Part shown: positions 1 through 10,606 of the stretch, one piece after another
Layout: every line of letters begins with the position of its first letter
Numbering within the stretch: position 1 is the first letter of the stretch
Origin: Pseudomonas rhizoryzae
GTDB lineage: Bacteria > Pseudomonadota > Gammaproteobacteria > Pseudomonadales > Pseudomonadaceae
Length of the DNA: 64,000 bases
Reading direction: 5' to 3'
NCBI RefSeq assembly: GCF_005250615.1
Contig: NZ_SULM01000002.1
Coordinates: 372,001-436,000, forward strand
Notes under the pieces: model-generated
Database searches by the model: none
What the model was told of the DNA's origin: nothing
Seen by the model: only the letters and a program-made list of their open reading frames with translations
Translations under genes and position numbers: made by a program

Positions 1-2
1 TG

Positions 3-527
3 ACCAAGCAGTTCGCCCGTCTGGTCGGCCCCACCGGCGAGGTGGTCCTGGCCGACATCAACGACTCCATGCTCAAGGTTGGCCGCGATCGTCTGCTCGA
101 CGAAGGCGTAACCAGCAACGTGCGCTTCGTCCAGGCGGACGCCGAGAAGCTACCCTTCCCCGACAACCACTTCGACTGCATCACCATCGCCTTCGGCCTG
201 CGCAACGTCACCCACAAGGACCAGGCCCTGGCCTCCATGCTGCGCGTGCTCAAGCCCGGTGGCCGGCTGCTGGTGCTGGAATTCTCCAAGCCCACCAATC
301 CGCTGGTCTCCAAGGCCTATGACGCCTACTCCTTCGGCTTCCTGCCGCTGATGGGCAAGCTGGTGGCCGGTGACGCCGACAGCTATCGCTACCTGGCCGA
401 ATCCATCCGCATGCACCCCGACCAGCAGACCCTCAAGGCCATGATGGAGGAAACCGGCTTCGCCCGTGTCTCCTACCACAACATGACCGGCGGCGTGGTT
501 GCCCTGCATCGGGGTATCAAACCCTGA
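3..527 (+). CDS. ubiE: Ubiquinone/menaquinone C-methyltransferase UbiE, C-terminal part (5' end cut off by window)
   Basis: SAM-dependent C-methyltransferase that methylates the benzoquinol (and, where present, demethylmenaquinol) ring. The frame is open from base 3, so about 174 residues of a protein usually near 250 are visible; the SAM-binding motif I lies upstream of the window. Seen here are the acidic SAM loop (VLADIND), the post-I region ending [11 protein letters not shown], and the family segment [13 protein letters not shown] followed by RVLKPGGR. The stop overlaps the ubiJ start by one base (TGATG), so ubiE-ubiJ-ubiB read as one operon, the usual pseudomonad order. Confidence 0.95.
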   Translation, partial: TKQFARLVGPTGEVVLADINDSMLKVGRDRLLDEGVTSNVRFVQADAEKLPFPDNHFDCITIAFGLRNVTHKDQALASMLRVLKPGGRLLVLEFSKPTNPLVSKAYDAYSFGFLPLMGKLVAGDADSYRYLAESIRMHPDQQTLKAMMEETGFARVSYHNMTGGVVALHRGIKP

Positions 528-1162
528 TGGCGCTCGTCACCCAGGCGTTGCTGGCCGCGCTCGAGCGCGGCCTGAATCCCTTGCTGGCACTCGACCCGGT
601 GGCCCTGCCGCGCCTGGCAGGCCTGACCGGTCGCGTCATAGCCGTGCAGGCCCGGCAGCCCAGCCTGCGCCTCTATGTCCTGCCGGCGGGTGACGGCCTG
701 CACTTTGCCGCCCATCACGAGGGCGACATCGACTGCACCCTGAGTGCCCCGGCGACGCGCCTGGCCGAGCTGGCTCTCGCCCGTGACAAGCAGCGCGTAT
801 TGCACCAGCCGGACGTACGCCTGGAAGGTGACAGCACCCTGCTGATCGAGCTGGCCGACATCCTGCAAAACCTGGAGTTGGATTGGCAGCACGAGGTCAG
901 CCGTTGGCTGGGGCCGCTGCCGGCAGCCCTGCTGGGCGATCTGGCACGCCGTGGTCAAGCACTCGGCCAGCAGGGTCGCGACAGTCTGCAACTGACGCTG
1001 TCCAACTGGCTGAACGAGGAAAGCCGCCATCTCGTCGGTCGTCTCGAAGGCGAAGCTCGCTTCGCCGAAATCGATGCCCTGCGCCTGGACGTGGACCGCC
1101 TCGAAGCCCGTCTCGACCGCCTGGGCGCTGCCCGCAACGCCAGGGATAACCCCGACGAATGA
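527..1162 (+). CDS. ubiJ: Ubiquinone biosynthesis accessory factor UbiJ (SCP2 domain)
   Basis: 211-residue protein between ubiE and ubiB, the fixed position of UbiJ. UbiJ is a non-enzymatic lipid-binding factor of the cytosolic Ubi complex and holds the hydrophobic quinone intermediates. The N-terminal half (about 15-115) fits an SCP2 sterol-carrier-like domain; the C-terminus (about 175-205) is rich in Leu, Arg, Asp and Glu in heptad spacing (for example [15 protein letters not shown]), the short coiled coil expected in this family. Its start overlaps the ubiE stop by one base, and its stop overlaps ubiB as ATGA, which suggests translational coupling. Confidence 0.9.
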   Translation: MALVTQALLAALERGLNPLLALDPVALPRLAGLTGRVIAVQARQPSLRLYVLPAGDGLHFAAHHEGDIDCTLSAPATRLAELALARDKQRVLHQPDVRLEGDSTLLIELADILQNLELDWQHEVSRWLGPLPAALLGDLARRGQALGQQGRDSLQLTLSNWLNEESRHLVGRLEGEARFAEIDALRLDVDRLEARLDRLGAARNARDNPDE

Positions 1163-2757
1163 AGCTGTTCGCTGCTCTCAGCCGCCTGCTGCGGATCCTC
1201 TTCGTGGTCATCCGCTATCGGCTCGACGATATCGTCTTCGCCCTGCCACTGCCCTGGTACCTGCGCGCCACCCGCTACTTCATGCCCTGGCGCTGGCTGC
1301 CGCGCCCGAGCAAGACCCTGCCGCGCGGCGCCCGGCTGCGCCTGGCCCTGGAAGGCCTGGGGCCGGTGTTCATCAAGTTCGGTCAGATCCTTTCCACCCG
1401 GCGCGACCTGATGCCCGAAGATATCGCCGACGAGCTGATGTTCCTGCAGGACAAGGTGCCACCCTTTCCCCCGGAAAAGGCCGTGGCGCTCATCGAGTCC
1501 CAGCTCGGGGTGCCACTGCAACAGGCCTTCGCCCGCTTCGACCATCAGCCGCTGGCCTCGGCCTCGGTGGCCCAGGTGCACGCCGCTCAGCTGCGCACTG
1601 GCGAGGAAGTGGTGGTCAAGGTGGTACGCCCCGGTTTGAAAGGCATCATCAGCCAGGACATCGCCTGGCTGTTCCTGCTGGCCCGTACCGCTGAAAAGCT
1701 CTCCGCGGAAGCGCGCCGGCTGCATCCGATGGACGTGGTCAGTGACTACGAAAAAACCATCTACGACGAACTCGACCTGCTGCGCGAAGCCGCCAACTCC
1801 AGCCAGCTGCGGCGCAACTTCGAGGGCTCCGAGCGCCTCTATGTGCCGCAGATCTACTGGGACTGGTGCCGCGAGCGGGTGCTGGTCATGGAGCGCATCT
1901 ACGGCATTCCGGTGACCGATCTGGCCGCGCTGCGCGACCAGGGGACCGACTTCAAGCTGCTGGCCGAGCGCGGGGTGGAAATCTTCTTCACCCAGGTATT
2001 CCGCGACAGCTTCTTCCATGCCGACATGCACCCCGGCAACATCTTCGTCAGTACCGCCAAGCCCTGGGACCCGCTCTACATCGCGGTGGACTGCGGCATC
2101 ATCGGCAGCCTGACCCCCGAGGACCAGGACTACCTGGCGCGTAACCTCTGGGCCTTCTTCCAGCGTGACTACCGCAAGGTCGCCCAGCTGCACATCGACT
2201 CCGGCTGGGTGCCGGCCAACACCCAGGTCAACGAACTCGAGGCGGCCATCCGTACCGTCTGCGAACCCATCTTCGAGAAGCCACTGAAGGACATCTCCTT
2301 CGGCCAGCTGCTGCTGCGGCTGTTCCAGGTGGCCCGCCGCTTCAACATGGAGATCCAGCCACAACTGGTGCTCCTGCAGAAGACCCTGCTCAACATCGAA
2401 GGCCTGGGTCGCCAGCTCTATCCGGACCTGGACCTCTGGTCCACCGCCAAGCCCTATCTGGAAAAGTGGATGCGCAAGCGGCTCAGCCCGCCGCAGATCG
2501 CCCGCAACATCCAGCAGCAACTGGAGCAGATCCCGCACCTGGCGCAGATGGCGCGCGATACCCTGGAACGGATCACCCAGCCGCACCGCAAGGACCCGCC
2601 CAATCCCTGGGGCAGCCGCAACGACGACTGGGTCGTCCGGGTGATCGGCGCGGTCCTGCTGGTCGGCGCCACCCAACTAGGGCTGGAGCCCCACGCTCAG
2701 GCCTGGCCCGCCTGGGCCATGCTGGTCGGCGGCCTGGTTCTGGTGATCAGGCGCTGA
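1159..2757 (+). CDS. ubiB: Ubiquinone biosynthesis kinase-like ATPase UbiB
   Basis: 532-residue member of the atypical protein-kinase-like ADCK/COQ8/ABC1 family, needed for ubiquinone synthesis; the family acts as an ATPase, probably extracting or presenting lipid intermediates at the membrane. Visible landmarks are the KxGQ motif (K73-Q76), the Ala-rich loop replacing the glycine loop (about 133-138), the nucleotide lysine in VVVKVVRP (K154) and the HADMHPGN catalytic/metal segment (287-294). Two hydrophobic helices close the C-terminus (about 493-532) and should anchor it in the inner membrane. It overlaps ubiJ by four bases (ATGA). Confidence 0.96.
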   Translation: MKLFAALSRLLRILFVVIRYRLDDIVFALPLPWYLRATRYFMPWRWLPRPSKTLPRGARLRLALEGLGPVFIKFGQILSTRRDLMPEDIADELMFLQDKVPPFPPEKAVALIESQLGVPLQQAFARFDHQPLASASVAQVHAAQLRTGEEVVVKVVRPGLKGIISQDIAWLFLLARTAEKLSAEARRLHPMDVVSDYEKTIYDELDLLREAANSSQLRRNFEGSERLYVPQIYWDWCRERVLVMERIYGIPVTDLAALRDQGTDFKLLAERGVEIFFTQVFRDSFFHADMHPGNIFVSTAKPWDPLYIAVDCGIIGSLTPEDQDYLARNLWAFFQRDYRKVAQLHIDSGWVPANTQVNELEAAIRTVCEPIFEKPLKDISFGQLLLRLFQVARRFNMEIQPQLVLLQKTLLNIEGLGRQLYPDLDLWSTAKPYLEKWMRKRLSPPQIARNIQQQLEQIPHLAQMARDTLERITQPHRKDPPNPWGSRNDDWVVRVIGAVLLVGATQLGLEPHAQAWPAWAMLVGGLVLVIRR

Positions 2758-2890
2758 ACTCCTTTAAGCTGTTGCGCGCCGCCTATTCATTGGGTGCAAT
2801 ACACGCCCTCTGCCACTGGTACCCTGCCGCTGTATTCGAGATGCGTCTTGTGCGAGGCTGGTACCCTAATTCGTAGTGCTGAACAGACCG

Positions 2891-3292
2891 ATGAGCGACT
2901 GGCTAGACGAGATCCACTGGAACAGCGATGGCCTGGTACCGGCCATTGCCCAGGACCCCGCCACGGGGCGTATCCTGATGATGGCCTGGATGAACCGCGA
3001 ATCCCTGGCCCTGACCGCCGCCGAAGGGCGTGCCGTCTACTGGTCGCGCTCGCGCAACCGACTGTGGCGCAAGGGCGAGGAATCCGGGCATATCCAGCGC
3101 GTGCTGGAGCTGCGCCTGGATTGCGATGCCGACGTGGTGGTGCTGCAGGTGGAACAGCTCGGTGGCATCGCCTGCCACACGGGCCGGGAAAGCTGCTTCT
3201 ATCGCGTACTGCGCGACGGCCAGTGGGAAATCGTCGATCCCGTGCGCAAGGACCCCAGCGCCATCTATGCCGGAGGTCACAGCCATGACTGA
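2891..3292 (+). CDS. hisI: Phosphoribosyl-AMP cyclohydrolase HisI
   Basis: Opens the purine ring of phosphoribosyl-AMP in the third step of histidine synthesis. The 133-residue product is normal length for a monofunctional HisI. Three conserved metal-site cysteines are visible: C78 (LDCDAD), C95 and C102 ([11 protein letters not shown]). The chosen ATG gives the usual N-terminus [10 protein letters not shown]; a GTG five codons upstream (2876) is in frame but adds residues not typical of the family. The end overlaps the hisE start by eight bases. The 133-bp gap after ubiB should hold the promoter, but no convincing pair of boxes was found. Confidence 0.95.
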   Translation: MSDWLDEIHWNSDGLVPAIAQDPATGRILMMAWMNRESLALTAAEGRAVYWSRSRNRLWRKGEESGHIQRVLELRLDCDADVVVLQVEQLGGIACHTGRESCFYRVLRDGQWEIVDPVRKDPSAIYAGGHSHD

Positions 3293-3617
3293 CACCCTCG
3301 CGCGCCTCGCGCAGGTGCTGGAAGAACGCAAGCAGGCCGCACCGGACTCCTCCTACGTGGCCAGCCTCTACCACAAGGGTCTGAACAAGATCCTGGAAAA
3401 GGTCGGCGAGGAAAGCGTCGAGACCATTCTTGCCGCCAAGGATGCCGCCGTCAGCGGTCAGTGCGACGATCTCATCTACGAGACCGCCGACCTCTGGTTC
3501 CACAGCCTGATCATGCTCTCGGCGCTCGGCCAGCACCCGCAGGCCGTGCTGGACGAGCTGGACCGCCGCTTCGGCCTCTCCGGGCACGCCGAAAAGGCAG
3601 CCCGCACTCAATCCTGA
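3285..3617 (+). CDS. hisE: Phosphoribosyl-ATP pyrophosphatase HisE
   Basis: 110-residue all-alpha NTP pyrophosphohydrolase (MazG-like fold) that removes pyrophosphate from phosphoribosyl-ATP, the second step of histidine synthesis. The acidic metal-binding set is seen in [15 protein letters not shown] and in the helix YETADLWFH. The ATG at 3285 lies inside the end of hisI and gives the standard N-terminus. In many bacteria HisI and HisE are one fused protein; here they are separate overlapping genes, as in other pseudomonads. tatA begins 27 bases after the stop. Confidence 0.94.
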   Translation: MTDTLARLAQVLEERKQAAPDSSYVASLYHKGLNKILEKVGEESVETILAAKDAAVSGQCDDLIYETADLWFHSLIMLSALGQHPQAVLDELDRRFGLSGHAEKAARTQS

Positions 3618-3644
3618 CCCCAAGCTTCGCAACGAGGAAAAACC

Positions 3645-3905
3645 ATGGGTATCTTCGACTGGAAACACTGGCTCGTCATCTTGCTCGTCGTGGTGGTCGT
3701 CTTCGGCACCAAGCGCTTGAAGCACCTCGGCTCCGACGTCGGCGAAGCCATCAAGGGCTTCCGCAAGGCCATGCATAGCGATGAGGACGACAAGCCCGAG
3801 CAGCCGTCCACCACCACGACCAATCCCAATGCGCCCCTGAGCCGCCCCCAGACCTTCGACGCCGAGCACCGCAAGGTCGAAGAGCCGGTGGTACGCAAGG
3901 ACTAA
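3645..3905 (+). CDS. tatA: Sec-independent translocase subunit TatA
   Basis: 86-residue TatA, the pore-forming subunit of the twin-arginine translocase. It has one N-terminal membrane helix (about 8-22, hydrophobic [11 protein letters not shown]), the FGTKRLK hinge, then an amphipathic helix ([19 protein letters not shown]) and a polar, acidic, Thr/Asn-rich tail. A GAGGAAAAACC ribosome-binding region precedes the ATG. It starts the tatABC run inside the hisI-hisE-tat cluster; the 27-base gap from hisE suggests co-transcription. Confidence 0.96.
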   Translation: MGIFDWKHWLVILLVVVVVFGTKRLKHLGSDVGEAIKGFRKAMHSDEDDKPEQPSTTTTNPNAPLSRPQTFDAEHRKVEEPVVRKD

Positions 3906-3913
3906 GGCCCCAC

Positions 3914-4270
3914 ATGTTCGGAATCAGCTTTCCCGAGATGATGCTGGTGGGGTTCGTCGCCCTGCTGGTGCTGGGTCCGGAGCGCCTGCCTGGTGCGGCG
4001 CGCACCGCGGGCCTATGGATCGGGCGCTTGCGGCGGAGCTTCAACAACATCCGCCAGGAGGTCGAGCGGGAGCTAGGTGCTGACGAAATTCGCCAGCAAC
4101 TGCGCAACGAGCATATCCTCTCCATGGAACAGCGCGACAACCGGCCCAAGCCCAGCGCCGCCGCGCCGGAAGCCCCGACGCCTCCTGCGACCGTTGCTCC
4201 GCCCATGCCCCAGGACGTGGTTGCCGAACGCCCGCAGGATCCGCCCCAGACGCCGCCAAGAGCACCATGA
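3914..4270 (+). CDS. tatB: Sec-independent translocase subunit TatB
   Basis: 118-residue TatB, which with TatC forms the twin-arginine signal receptor. The N-terminus has the family signature [20 protein letters not shown] with the membrane-helix glutamate (E8), followed by [12 protein letters not shown] and a long amphipathic helix. The C-terminal third is a Pro/Ala-rich tail. It begins eight bases after tatA and overlaps tatC by four bases (ATGA). The tail is shorter than in some relatives, within normal family variation. Confidence 0.95.
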   Translation: MFGISFPEMMLVGFVALLVLGPERLPGAARTAGLWIGRLRRSFNNIRQEVERELGADEIRQQLRNEHILSMEQRDNRPKPSAAAPEAPTPPATVAPPMPQDVVAERPQDPPQTPPRAP

Positions 4271-5064
4271 GCGACAAGCCTTCCGAACACGACGACCAGG
4301 AAATGCCCCTGGTCTCGCACCTGACCGAATTGCGTACGCGCATCCTGAGATGCGTGCTGGCGACCTTTCTGATCTTTCTCGGGTTGTTCTACTTCGCCCA
4401 GAAGATCTACGCCTTCGCCTCCGAGCCGATCCGTCGCGTGTTGCCCGAAGGCGCGACCATGATCTCCACGGACGTTACCTCGCCGTTCCTGGCACCCTTC
4501 AAGCTGACCCTGGTGGTGTCCCTGTTCATCGCCATGCCGGTGATCCTGCACCAGGTCTGGGGCTTCGTGGCGCCCGGCCTGTACCGACACGAGAAGAAGA
4601 TCGCCATCCCGCTGCTGATCTCCAGCATCATCCTGTTCTATGCCGGCATGGCCTTCGCCTACTACCTGGTGTTCCCGCTCATCTTCCACTTCTTCAGCAG
4701 CATCACGCCGGAAGGCGCCATGATGATGCCGGATCTGAACGCCTACCTGGATTTCATCCTGACGCTGTTCTTCGCCTTTGGCGTCGCCTTCGAGATCCCC
4801 GTGGCCACGGTACTGCTGATCTGGATCGGCGTGGTCGACGTCGCCTACCTGAAGAAGATCCGACCCTACGTCATCATCGGCTGCTTCGTGGTCGGCATGC
4901 TGCTGACGCCGCCCGACGTCTTCTCCCAGACCATGCTGGCCGTGCCCATGTGGATGCTGTTCGAGATCGGCCTGCTGTTCGGCCGCTTCGTGCAGAAGCG
5001 CGAGCGCCCCTTGGACGCTGAAGACGTCAACCCCGAGCCACAACCGCCCGCCGAACGCCCGTGA
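4267..5064 (+). CDS. tatC: Sec-independent translocase subunit TatC
   Basis: 265-residue polytopic inner-membrane protein with six predicted membrane helices; it recognises the twin-arginine signal peptide. The N-terminal cytoplasmic segment [13 protein letters not shown] is the classic TatC signature, and the [11 protein letters not shown] stretch carries the conserved membrane-embedded glutamate. The C-terminal tail is charged and proline-rich. It overlaps tatB (ATGA) and is followed by rsmE with a four-base GTGA overlap. Confidence 0.97.
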   Translation: MSDKPSEHDDQEMPLVSHLTELRTRILRCVLATFLIFLGLFYFAQKIYAFASEPIRRVLPEGATMISTDVTSPFLAPFKLTLVVSLFIAMPVILHQVWGFVAPGLYRHEKKIAIPLLISSIILFYAGMAFAYYLVFPLIFHFFSSITPEGAMMMPDLNAYLDFILTLFFAFGVAFEIPVATVLLIWIGVVDVAYLKKIRPYVIIGCFVVGMLLTPPDVFSQTMLAVPMWMLFEIGLLFGRFVQKRERPLDAEDVNPEPQPPAERP

Positions 5065-5771
5065 ATCTGATCCTGCTCGAGGCGGCCGATTTCACGGCCG
5101 CTGGCGAGGTCCTGTTGCGCGATCAGCGCCGCCTCGCCCACCTTCGTGAAGTGCACCAGGCCGAGGCTGGAGATCGGCTGCGGGTAGGTCTGCTGGGTGG
5201 GCTGATGGGCACAGGTCAGCTCGAGGCCCTCAATGCCACTCAGGCCCGCCTGCTGGTGACCCTCGACCACCCGCCACCGGCCAAGCTCCCGCTCACCCTG
5301 CTGCTCGCCCTGCCCCGACCCAAGATGCTGCGCCGCGTACTGCAGACCGTTGCTGCCATGGGTGTCGCGCGGCTGGTGCTGCTCAACAGCTACCGGGTGG
5401 AAAAGAGTTTCTGGCAGACGCCCTTTCTCGAACCTGCTGCTATCGAGGAGCAGTTGCGCCTGGGGTTGGAACAGGCACGAGATACGGTGCTGCCGGAGGT
5501 ACTGATCGAAAAACGCTTCAAGCCCTTCGTCGAGGATCGGCTACCAGCTCTGGCCGCCAATACGCGCGGCCTGGTCGGCCATCCAGGCGACTATCCGGCC
5601 TGCCCCCGCGCCCTGAACGAGCCCGTGACCCTGGCGATTGGCCCGGAAGGCGGCTGGATTCCCTATGAGGTCACCAAGCTCCAGGAAGCCGGCCTGCAGC
5701 CTGTCCAGCTGGGTGAGCGTATCCTGCGCGTGGAGAACGCCGTACCCGCCCTGCTCGCCCGCCTCTTCTGA
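5061..5771 (+). CDS. rsmE: 16S rRNA (uracil1498-N3)-methyltransferase, RsmE family
   Basis: 236-residue SPOUT methyltransferase of the RsmE family, which methylates N3 of U1498 in 16S rRNA. The knot-region motif AIGPEGGW (about 192-199) and the following LGERILRVENAVPALLA are family hallmarks; LLALPRPKMLRR begins the SPOUT domain after an N-terminal PUA-like domain. The GTG start is chosen because it overlaps the tatC stop (GTGA). Pseudomonads can carry a second RsmE-like protein, so this copy could be a paralogue with a related target. Confidence 0.9.
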   Translation: MNLILLEAADFTAAGEVLLRDQRRLAHLREVHQAEAGDRLRVGLLGGLMGTGQLEALNATQARLLVTLDHPPPAKLPLTLLLALPRPKMLRRVLQTVAAMGVARLVLLNSYRVEKSFWQTPFLEPAAIEEQLRLGLEQARDTVLPEVLIEKRFKPFVEDRLPALAANTRGLVGHPGDYPACPRALNEPVTLAIGPEGGWIPYEVTKLQEAGLQPVQLGERILRVENAVPALLARLF

Positions 5772-5788
5772 ATTCGGTAGCGCTAACG

Positions 5789-5824
5789 AAAAAGCCCCGG
5801 CGTCTGGCGACAGCGGGGCTTTTT
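5789..5824. terminator. Bidirectional rho-independent terminator between rsmE and opgH
   Basis: AAAAAGCCCC and GGGGCTTTTT flank a short GC-rich loop. The A run on one side and the T run on the other let it work for the plus-strand tat-rsmE operon and the minus-strand opgGH operon, which converge here. Confidence 0.85.
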
Positions 5825-5844
5825 CATGACGCGACACTAGCTCG

Positions 5845-8442
5845 TCAGGAGGCAGGCCGCGGATTCAGATTGGCCGGATTGGCCACGGCATCCGCCGCCG
5901 AGTCGCTGTGGGAACGCGGCCTGAGGGTGGCATAGGCCTCGCGCCAATTGCGGTGCTCTTCAGCCTTCCAGACCTGCAGGTGCAGTTGCGCCATGCCGTC
6001 CGGATCACTGAGCAGACGCCACTGGTCATCACCCTTGGTCTTGTCCGGACCCGCTGCCAGCACCCGCGCCACCCGCTCTTCGCGCAGGCGTCGCGCCGGC
6101 TCCACCACCTTGCCGTGGCGTGCGCGGGCCATGCCGATGGCCAGGGCGTTGAGCACCGGATCGACAGCGGCACGCAGGAAGCCTTTGGTCAGGGCATTGC
6201 GGTTGTTCAGGTGTAGGTACTCGTCGGTCGCTACCAGCTCCCGCGGGGGGGCGTACTCTTCCGGAATCAGGAACAGATGATGCCGACGACTACCCAGGCC
6301 CAGGTTGGTCCGGCTGGAGATCACCGAGACCGGCGCCGAAAGGATCAGCGACACCACGATGGGCGACAGCCACCAGAGGAAGCGCGGATCCAGCCAGGCC
6401 ACGCCTGCGGTCCAGATCAAGCCGAGCAGCATCTGCGAGCCGTGGCGGCGGAAGGCCTCGCTCCAAGGCGTGTCATCGTCGTCACGCTGGGGCGAATTCC
6501 ACTGCACCGACCAGCCGAGGAAGGCGGCGGTGACGAACACGGTGTGGAACAGCATCCGCACCGGTGCCAGGAGCACCGAGAAGAGCATTTCCAGCAGCAT
6601 GGAGACGAACAGCCGCAGGCCACCGCCGAACTCCTTGGCGCCCTTGGCGACGATCAGCACCACGCTGAGCAGCTTGGGCAGGAACAGCAGCACCAGGGTG
6701 GTGGAGAACAGGGCGATGGCCTGTTCCGGATGCCACTGCGGCCATACCGGGAACAACTGCCGCGGCTGGAAGAAGTACTGGGGTTCCAGCAGCTTGTGGA
6801 TCGCCAGCAAGGCCGTGGACAGCACCAGGAACAGGAACCACAGCGGCGCCGACAGGTAGGACATCACCCCGGTGAGGAACACCGCACGGTGCACCGGGTG
6901 CATGCCCTTGACCAGGAACAGCCGGAAGTTCATCAGGTTGCCATGGCACCAACGGCGGTCACGCTTGAGCTCGTCCAGCAGATTGGGTGGCAGTTCTTCG
7001 TAGCTGCCCGGCAGGTCGTAGGCGATCCACACGCCCCAACCGGAGCGCCGCATCAGCGCCGCTTCGACGAAGTCGTGGGAAAGAATGGCACCGGCGAACG
7101 AACCCTTGCCTGGCAGCGGTGCCAGGGCGCAGTGATCGATGAACGGCTTGACCCGGATGATGGCGTTGTGGCCCCAGTAGTGGGATTCACCCAGCTGCCA
7201 GAAATGCAGGCCCGCGGTGAACAACGGTCCATACACCCGGGTGGCGAACTGTTGCAGGCGGGCATAGAGGGTGTCCATGCCCGACGCCTTGGGCGCGGTC
7301 TGGATGATGCCGGCACGCGGATTGGCCTCCATCAACCGGACCAGGCTGGCCAGGCATTCGCCGCTCATCACGCTATCGGCGTCGAGCACCACCATGTACT
7401 TGTACTGGCTGCCCCAGCGGCGGCAGAAGTCGTCGATGTTGCCGCTCTTGCGCTTCACCCGACGGCGGCGACGGCGGTAGAAGATATGACCGAAGCCACC
7501 GACCTCGCGGCACAGCTCCAGCCAGGCCTTCTCCTCGGCCACGCATTTGTCCGGATCGTTACTGTCGCTGAGGATGAAGAAGTCAAAGTGCTCCAGCTCG
7601 CCGCTGGCCCTGACCGATTCATAGGTGGCGCGTAGACCGGCGAACACCCGCGGCACGTCTTCGTTGGCGATGGGCATCACCAGGGCGGTACGGGACTGCG
7701 GATCGATCGGCTCGGTGCCGGTGGAGCTGGCCGAGATGCTGTACTTGTCGCGCCCGCTCAGCAGTTGCCAGAAGCCCATGAGGGCGGTCCAAAAGCCGGC
7801 GGAGACCCAGCAGAACAACAGGGCGAAGAGCAACAGGATGCTGGTCTGCACCACATAGGGCAGTACCTGGCGGATGGACTCGCCCCAGCCCTGGCGATAG
7901 ACCTCGCTGAGATCCACCAGCGCCCAGCCCTGGTAAGGCAGGACGGCCTTCATGTACCAGGTGGCGATGCCGGTTTGCACCAGCATCAGGATGAGCAGGA
8001 TGAAGCGCCGGAAAGAGCCTACCTTGCGCCAATTGGCATGGGCATCGGCCTCGGGATCGGGCTGCCAGCGGCTGTGATCCTTGCGACCGAGCAGGCGCTT
8101 CCAGCCCCGCGCCACGGGATTGGTGCGCCAAGGATCGGGCACCATCATGGAGCGGGTCATGGGCGGCGTGGCCTTGATGAAGACGCGCCCCTGGGCATCG
8201 CTGCCGAGGAGTTCCCCGTCTTCCAGGGTATCGTCCCAGCCAGCGGCGAGACGGGCCTCGGTGGAGGCGATCACCGCTTCCGCGCCTCGGGCACCCTCGC
8301 CCCGAGCGCCGGCCAATTGCCGGTGCAGCGTCTCGATGTCGGTCGGCGTGTCCAACACCTGCCGCTGCCCAGCGGGCAGCGGCAGGTGTTCGAGGTAGTC
8401 GCCGGTAGTGGCGACCGAAGTATCGCGGGTACTGTTATTCAT
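5845..8442 (-). CDS. opgH: Glucans biosynthesis glucosyltransferase H (OpgH/MdoH)
   Basis: 865-residue inner-membrane GT2-family glucosyltransferase that builds the beta-1,2 backbone of osmoregulated periplasmic glucans from UDP-glucose. Visible features are several hydrophobic segments (about 140-165, 195-230, then clusters from about 515 and 565 onward), the DADSVMSGE metal/donor motif and the RRWCHGNL (QxxRW-like) acceptor motif typical of processive GT2 enzymes. The long N-terminal cytoplasmic region is normal for the proteobacterial form. Its ATG lies inside the end of opgG (8-base overlap), so the two are translated together. Confidence 0.96.
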   Translation of the reverse strand: MNNSTRDTSVATTGDYLEHLPLPAGQRQVLDTPTDIETLHRQLAGARGEGARGAEAVIASTEARLAAGWDDTLEDGELLGSDAQGRVFIKATPPMTRSMMVPDPWRTNPVARGWKRLLGRKDHSRWQPDPEADAHANWRKVGSFRRFILLILMLVQTGIATWYMKAVLPYQGWALVDLSEVYRQGWGESIRQVLPYVVQTSILLLFALLFCWVSAGFWTALMGFWQLLSGRDKYSISASSTGTEPIDPQSRTALVMPIANEDVPRVFAGLRATYESVRASGELEHFDFFILSDSNDPDKCVAEEKAWLELCREVGGFGHIFYRRRRRRVKRKSGNIDDFCRRWGSQYKYMVVLDADSVMSGECLASLVRLMEANPRAGIIQTAPKASGMDTLYARLQQFATRVYGPLFTAGLHFWQLGESHYWGHNAIIRVKPFIDHCALAPLPGKGSFAGAILSHDFVEAALMRRSGWGVWIAYDLPGSYEELPPNLLDELKRDRRWCHGNLMNFRLFLVKGMHPVHRAVFLTGVMSYLSAPLWFLFLVLSTALLAIHKLLEPQYFFQPRQLFPVWPQWHPEQAIALFSTTLVLLFLPKLLSVVLIVAKGAKEFGGGLRLFVSMLLEMLFSVLLAPVRMLFHTVFVTAAFLGWSVQWNSPQRDDDDTPWSEAFRRHGSQMLLGLIWTAGVAWLDPRFLWWLSPIVVSLILSAPVSVISSRTNLGLGSRRHHLFLIPEEYAPPRELVATDEYLHLNNRNALTKGFLRAAVDPVLNALAIGMARARHGKVVEPARRLREERVARVLAAGPDKTKGDDQWRLLSDPDGMAQLHLQVWKAEEHRNWREAYATLRPRSHSDSAADAVANPANLNPRPAS

Positions 8443-10000
8443 TGGCAGGTAGCTGGTAGGTCCAGGTTTCGCTGAGCGGCTTGTCGCCTTGGGCGAGGTT
8501 GGCGCGCATTTCCACCGGCTTGGTCGCGTCCTTGACCTTGAGTTTCAAGGTCAGGCGATAGCCCTTGGTCACCGGGTTGTAGCGCACCGAGTGATCGACC
8601 AATTCACCGTTGGCGTCCAGGCTGACCTGGGAGTCGACTTGGGAATCGTCCGGCAGATCTTCGAGATTCGGACCGACGAAGTCGATGATATAGGCCAGGC
8701 TGCCATCGGCCTGGCGGACCAGGTTGGGCTGCCGCACATCACCAGTGGACATTCGGGTCTGGGCCACCCAGGCCAGATTCTTGGTGTGGAATTTCGGCTC
8801 GTCGATGGTGAAGTTGATCCGATAGTTCATATCGATCGACTGGCCTTTCTCCGGCAACTTTTCCGGCGTCCAGAAGGCCACGATGTTGTCGTTGGTCTCA
8901 TCCGGTGTCGGGATCTCGACCAGTTCGATACGGCCCTTGCCCCAGTCGCCCTTGGGCTCTACCCAGCCACTGGGACGCTTGTCGTAGCGCTCGTCCAGGT
9001 CTTCGTACTGATAGAAGTGATGACCGCGCTGCAGCAGGCCGAAGCCGCGGGGATTCTCGATGGTATAGGTGCTGACCGACAGGCGACGGGGGTTGTTCAG
9101 CGGGCGCCACAGCCACTCGCCATTGCCCGCCGCGATGGCCAGGCCATCGGAGTCGTGCAGGGCCGGACGGTAGTTGACCTGGGGACTCGGCTGGGTCGGG
9201 CTGAACAGGTACATGCTGGTCAGCGGAGCGATGCCGAGCTTGTTGACGTTGTCACGCAGGAACACCTTGGACTCGACATCGACGGTGCTGTCCGAGCCGG
9301 GGGTCAGCACCAGGCGGTAGGCGCCGGTGGCCCGCGGCGAATCCAGCAGGGCGTAGATCACCAGGTTGCGGCGGTCCGGCTGGGGCTGCTCGATCCAGAA
9401 TTCGGTGAAGCGCGGGAATTCTTCGCCGGACGGCAGCGCGGTGTCGATCGCCAGGCCACGCGCGGACAGGCCATAGACCTGGTTCTTGCCGATGACGCGG
9501 AAGTAACTCGCGCCCAGCATGGTCATGACTTCGTCTTGTTTACCCGCCTTGTTCAGCGGATAGAGCACCTTGAAGCCGGCGAAGCCGAGGTCCTTGAGTT
9601 GCGCCTGGTCGACCTGCAGCTTGCCGAAATTGAACATCGACGGATCGTACTTGATCTCCTCGACGCCCGTGGCGGTGACCTCGTTGATCTTCACCGGCAC
9701 GCTGTACTGCATACCCTCGTGATAGAAATTGAGGCGGAAGGGGGTCTTGGCATCCTTCCAGTAGGCCTTGTCCTGATTGAAGGTGATCTGCTGATAGTCG
9801 GCGTACTTCATGCCGCTGAAGGATGCGGGCAGGTTGCTCTTGGGCGCGACGAATTTCTGGCCGGAGAGTTCTTTGGCCTTGGCGGCCACGTCGTCCAGGC
9901 TGAAAGCCAGGGCTTGAGCACTGAACAGGCCCAGTGCGACGGATAGCCCGACGAGGGCAAAGCCCTGCTGGCCCAGCTTAACTTTGGAATTGGATAACAC
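8435..10000 (-). CDS. opgG: Glucans biosynthesis protein G (OpgG/MdoG), periplasmic
   Basis: 521-residue periplasmic protein needed for branching or release of osmoregulated glucans. It begins with a Sec signal peptide (hydrophobic [20 protein letters not shown], cleavage before FSLDD). The start is a GTG at 10000, chosen because AGGAGG lies four bases upstream and the signal peptide follows at once; an upstream in-frame extension to 10129 lacks such support. FDLFxx-type OpgG segments such as [16 protein letters not shown] and [24 protein letters not shown] are clear. First gene of the minus-strand opgGH operon. Confidence 0.95.
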   Translation of the reverse strand: MLSNSKVKLGQQGFALVGLSVALGLFSAQALAFSLDDVAAKAKELSGQKFVAPKSNLPASFSGMKYADYQQITFNQDKAYWKDAKTPFRLNFYHEGMQYSVPVKINEVTATGVEEIKYDPSMFNFGKLQVDQAQLKDLGFAGFKVLYPLNKAGKQDEVMTMLGASYFRVIGKNQVYGLSARGLAIDTALPSGEEFPRFTEFWIEQPQPDRRNLVIYALLDSPRATGAYRLVLTPGSDSTVDVESKVFLRDNVNKLGIAPLTSMYLFSPTQPSPQVNYRPALHDSDGLAIAAGNGEWLWRPLNNPRRLSVSTYTIENPRGFGLLQRGHHFYQYEDLDERYDKRPSGWVEPKGDWGKGRIELVEIPTPDETNDNIVAFWTPEKLPEKGQSIDMNYRINFTIDEPKFHTKNLAWVAQTRMSTGDVRQPNLVRQADGSLAYIIDFVGPNLEDLPDDSQVDSQVSLDANGELVDHSVRYNPVTKGYRLTLKLKVKDATKPVEMRANLAQGDKPLSETWTYQLPANE

Positions 10001-10168
10001 GCAGCCTCCTAAATCAGCGTACGAATACGTTAGGCGACCCGCGGTCGCGAAACGGATAGGCAGTGGTCCGACTCCCCCGGGACGGGATGATTCCCCGGTT
10101 GGACGACCGTTCAAACTCGAACTGCGCAATCATAGACACTTGGCAAGGCGCTGTAAGGGGCGCCCTCA

Positions 10169-10606
10169 CTAAATCGACAATAAAAATGTCACGGGTCCAT
10201 CGTTGATCAGGGAAACCTGCATATCGGCACCGAAGCGGCCAGTCTGAACCTCGGGATGCAGATCGCGAGCGAGGCTCACCAGGTGCCCGAACAGGCGCTC
10301 GCCCTGGGCGGGTGGCGCGGCGGTGGAAAAGCTCGGCCGCCGCCCGCTGCGGGTATCGGCGGCCAGGGTGAACTGGGAGACCAGCAACAGCCCACCGCCG
10401 ACGTCCTGCAGCGACAGATTCATGCGCTGCTCGCCATCGGCGAACACCCGGTACTCCAGCAGGCGCTTGAGCATCCGAGCACAGGCTGCTTCGTCATCCT
10501 GCGGCTCGATACCGACGAACACCAGCAGGCCGGGGCCGATGGCGCCGACCGTGGCACCCTCGACTTCGACACTGGCGCGGGTGACCCGCTGCAGCAGCGC
10601 CTTCAC
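10169..10606 (-). CDS. dtd: D-aminoacyl-tRNA deacylase
   Basis: 145-residue DTD1-type deacylase that removes D-amino acids (and glycine mischarged on tRNA-Ala) from tRNA. Both signature motifs are present: SQFTLAAD (77-84) and the C-terminal NDGPVTF, which carries the GP motif that gives chiral proofreading. The GTG start overlaps the pip stop by four bases (GTGA), so translation is probably coupled to pip. The 168-bp gap to opgG, on the same strand, holds no further gene. Confidence 0.95.
   Translation of the reverse strand: MKALLQRVTRASVEVEGATVGAIGPGLLVFVGIEPQDDEAACARMLKRLLEYRVFADGEQRMNLSLQDVGGGLLLVSQFTLAADTRSGRRPSFSTAAPPAQGERLFGHLVSLARDLHPEVQTGRFGADMQVSLINDGPVTFLLSI

Noticed and set aside
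955-2676. Long minus-strand open frame opposite ubiB
   Set aside because: It mirrors the codon pattern of ubiB, has no recognisable domain, and is expected from high GC.
2848-2870. TTGTGC and TACCCT as a promoter for hisI
   Set aside because: The spacer is only 8 bases, too short for sigma70.
2876-2890. GTG five codons upstream as hisI start
   Set aside because: The internal ATG gives the family N-terminus; the extra residues are not conserved.
6277-7635. Long plus-strand open frame opposite opgH
   Set aside because: The product is rich in Gln, His and Glu with no family motif; opgH on the other strand is certain.
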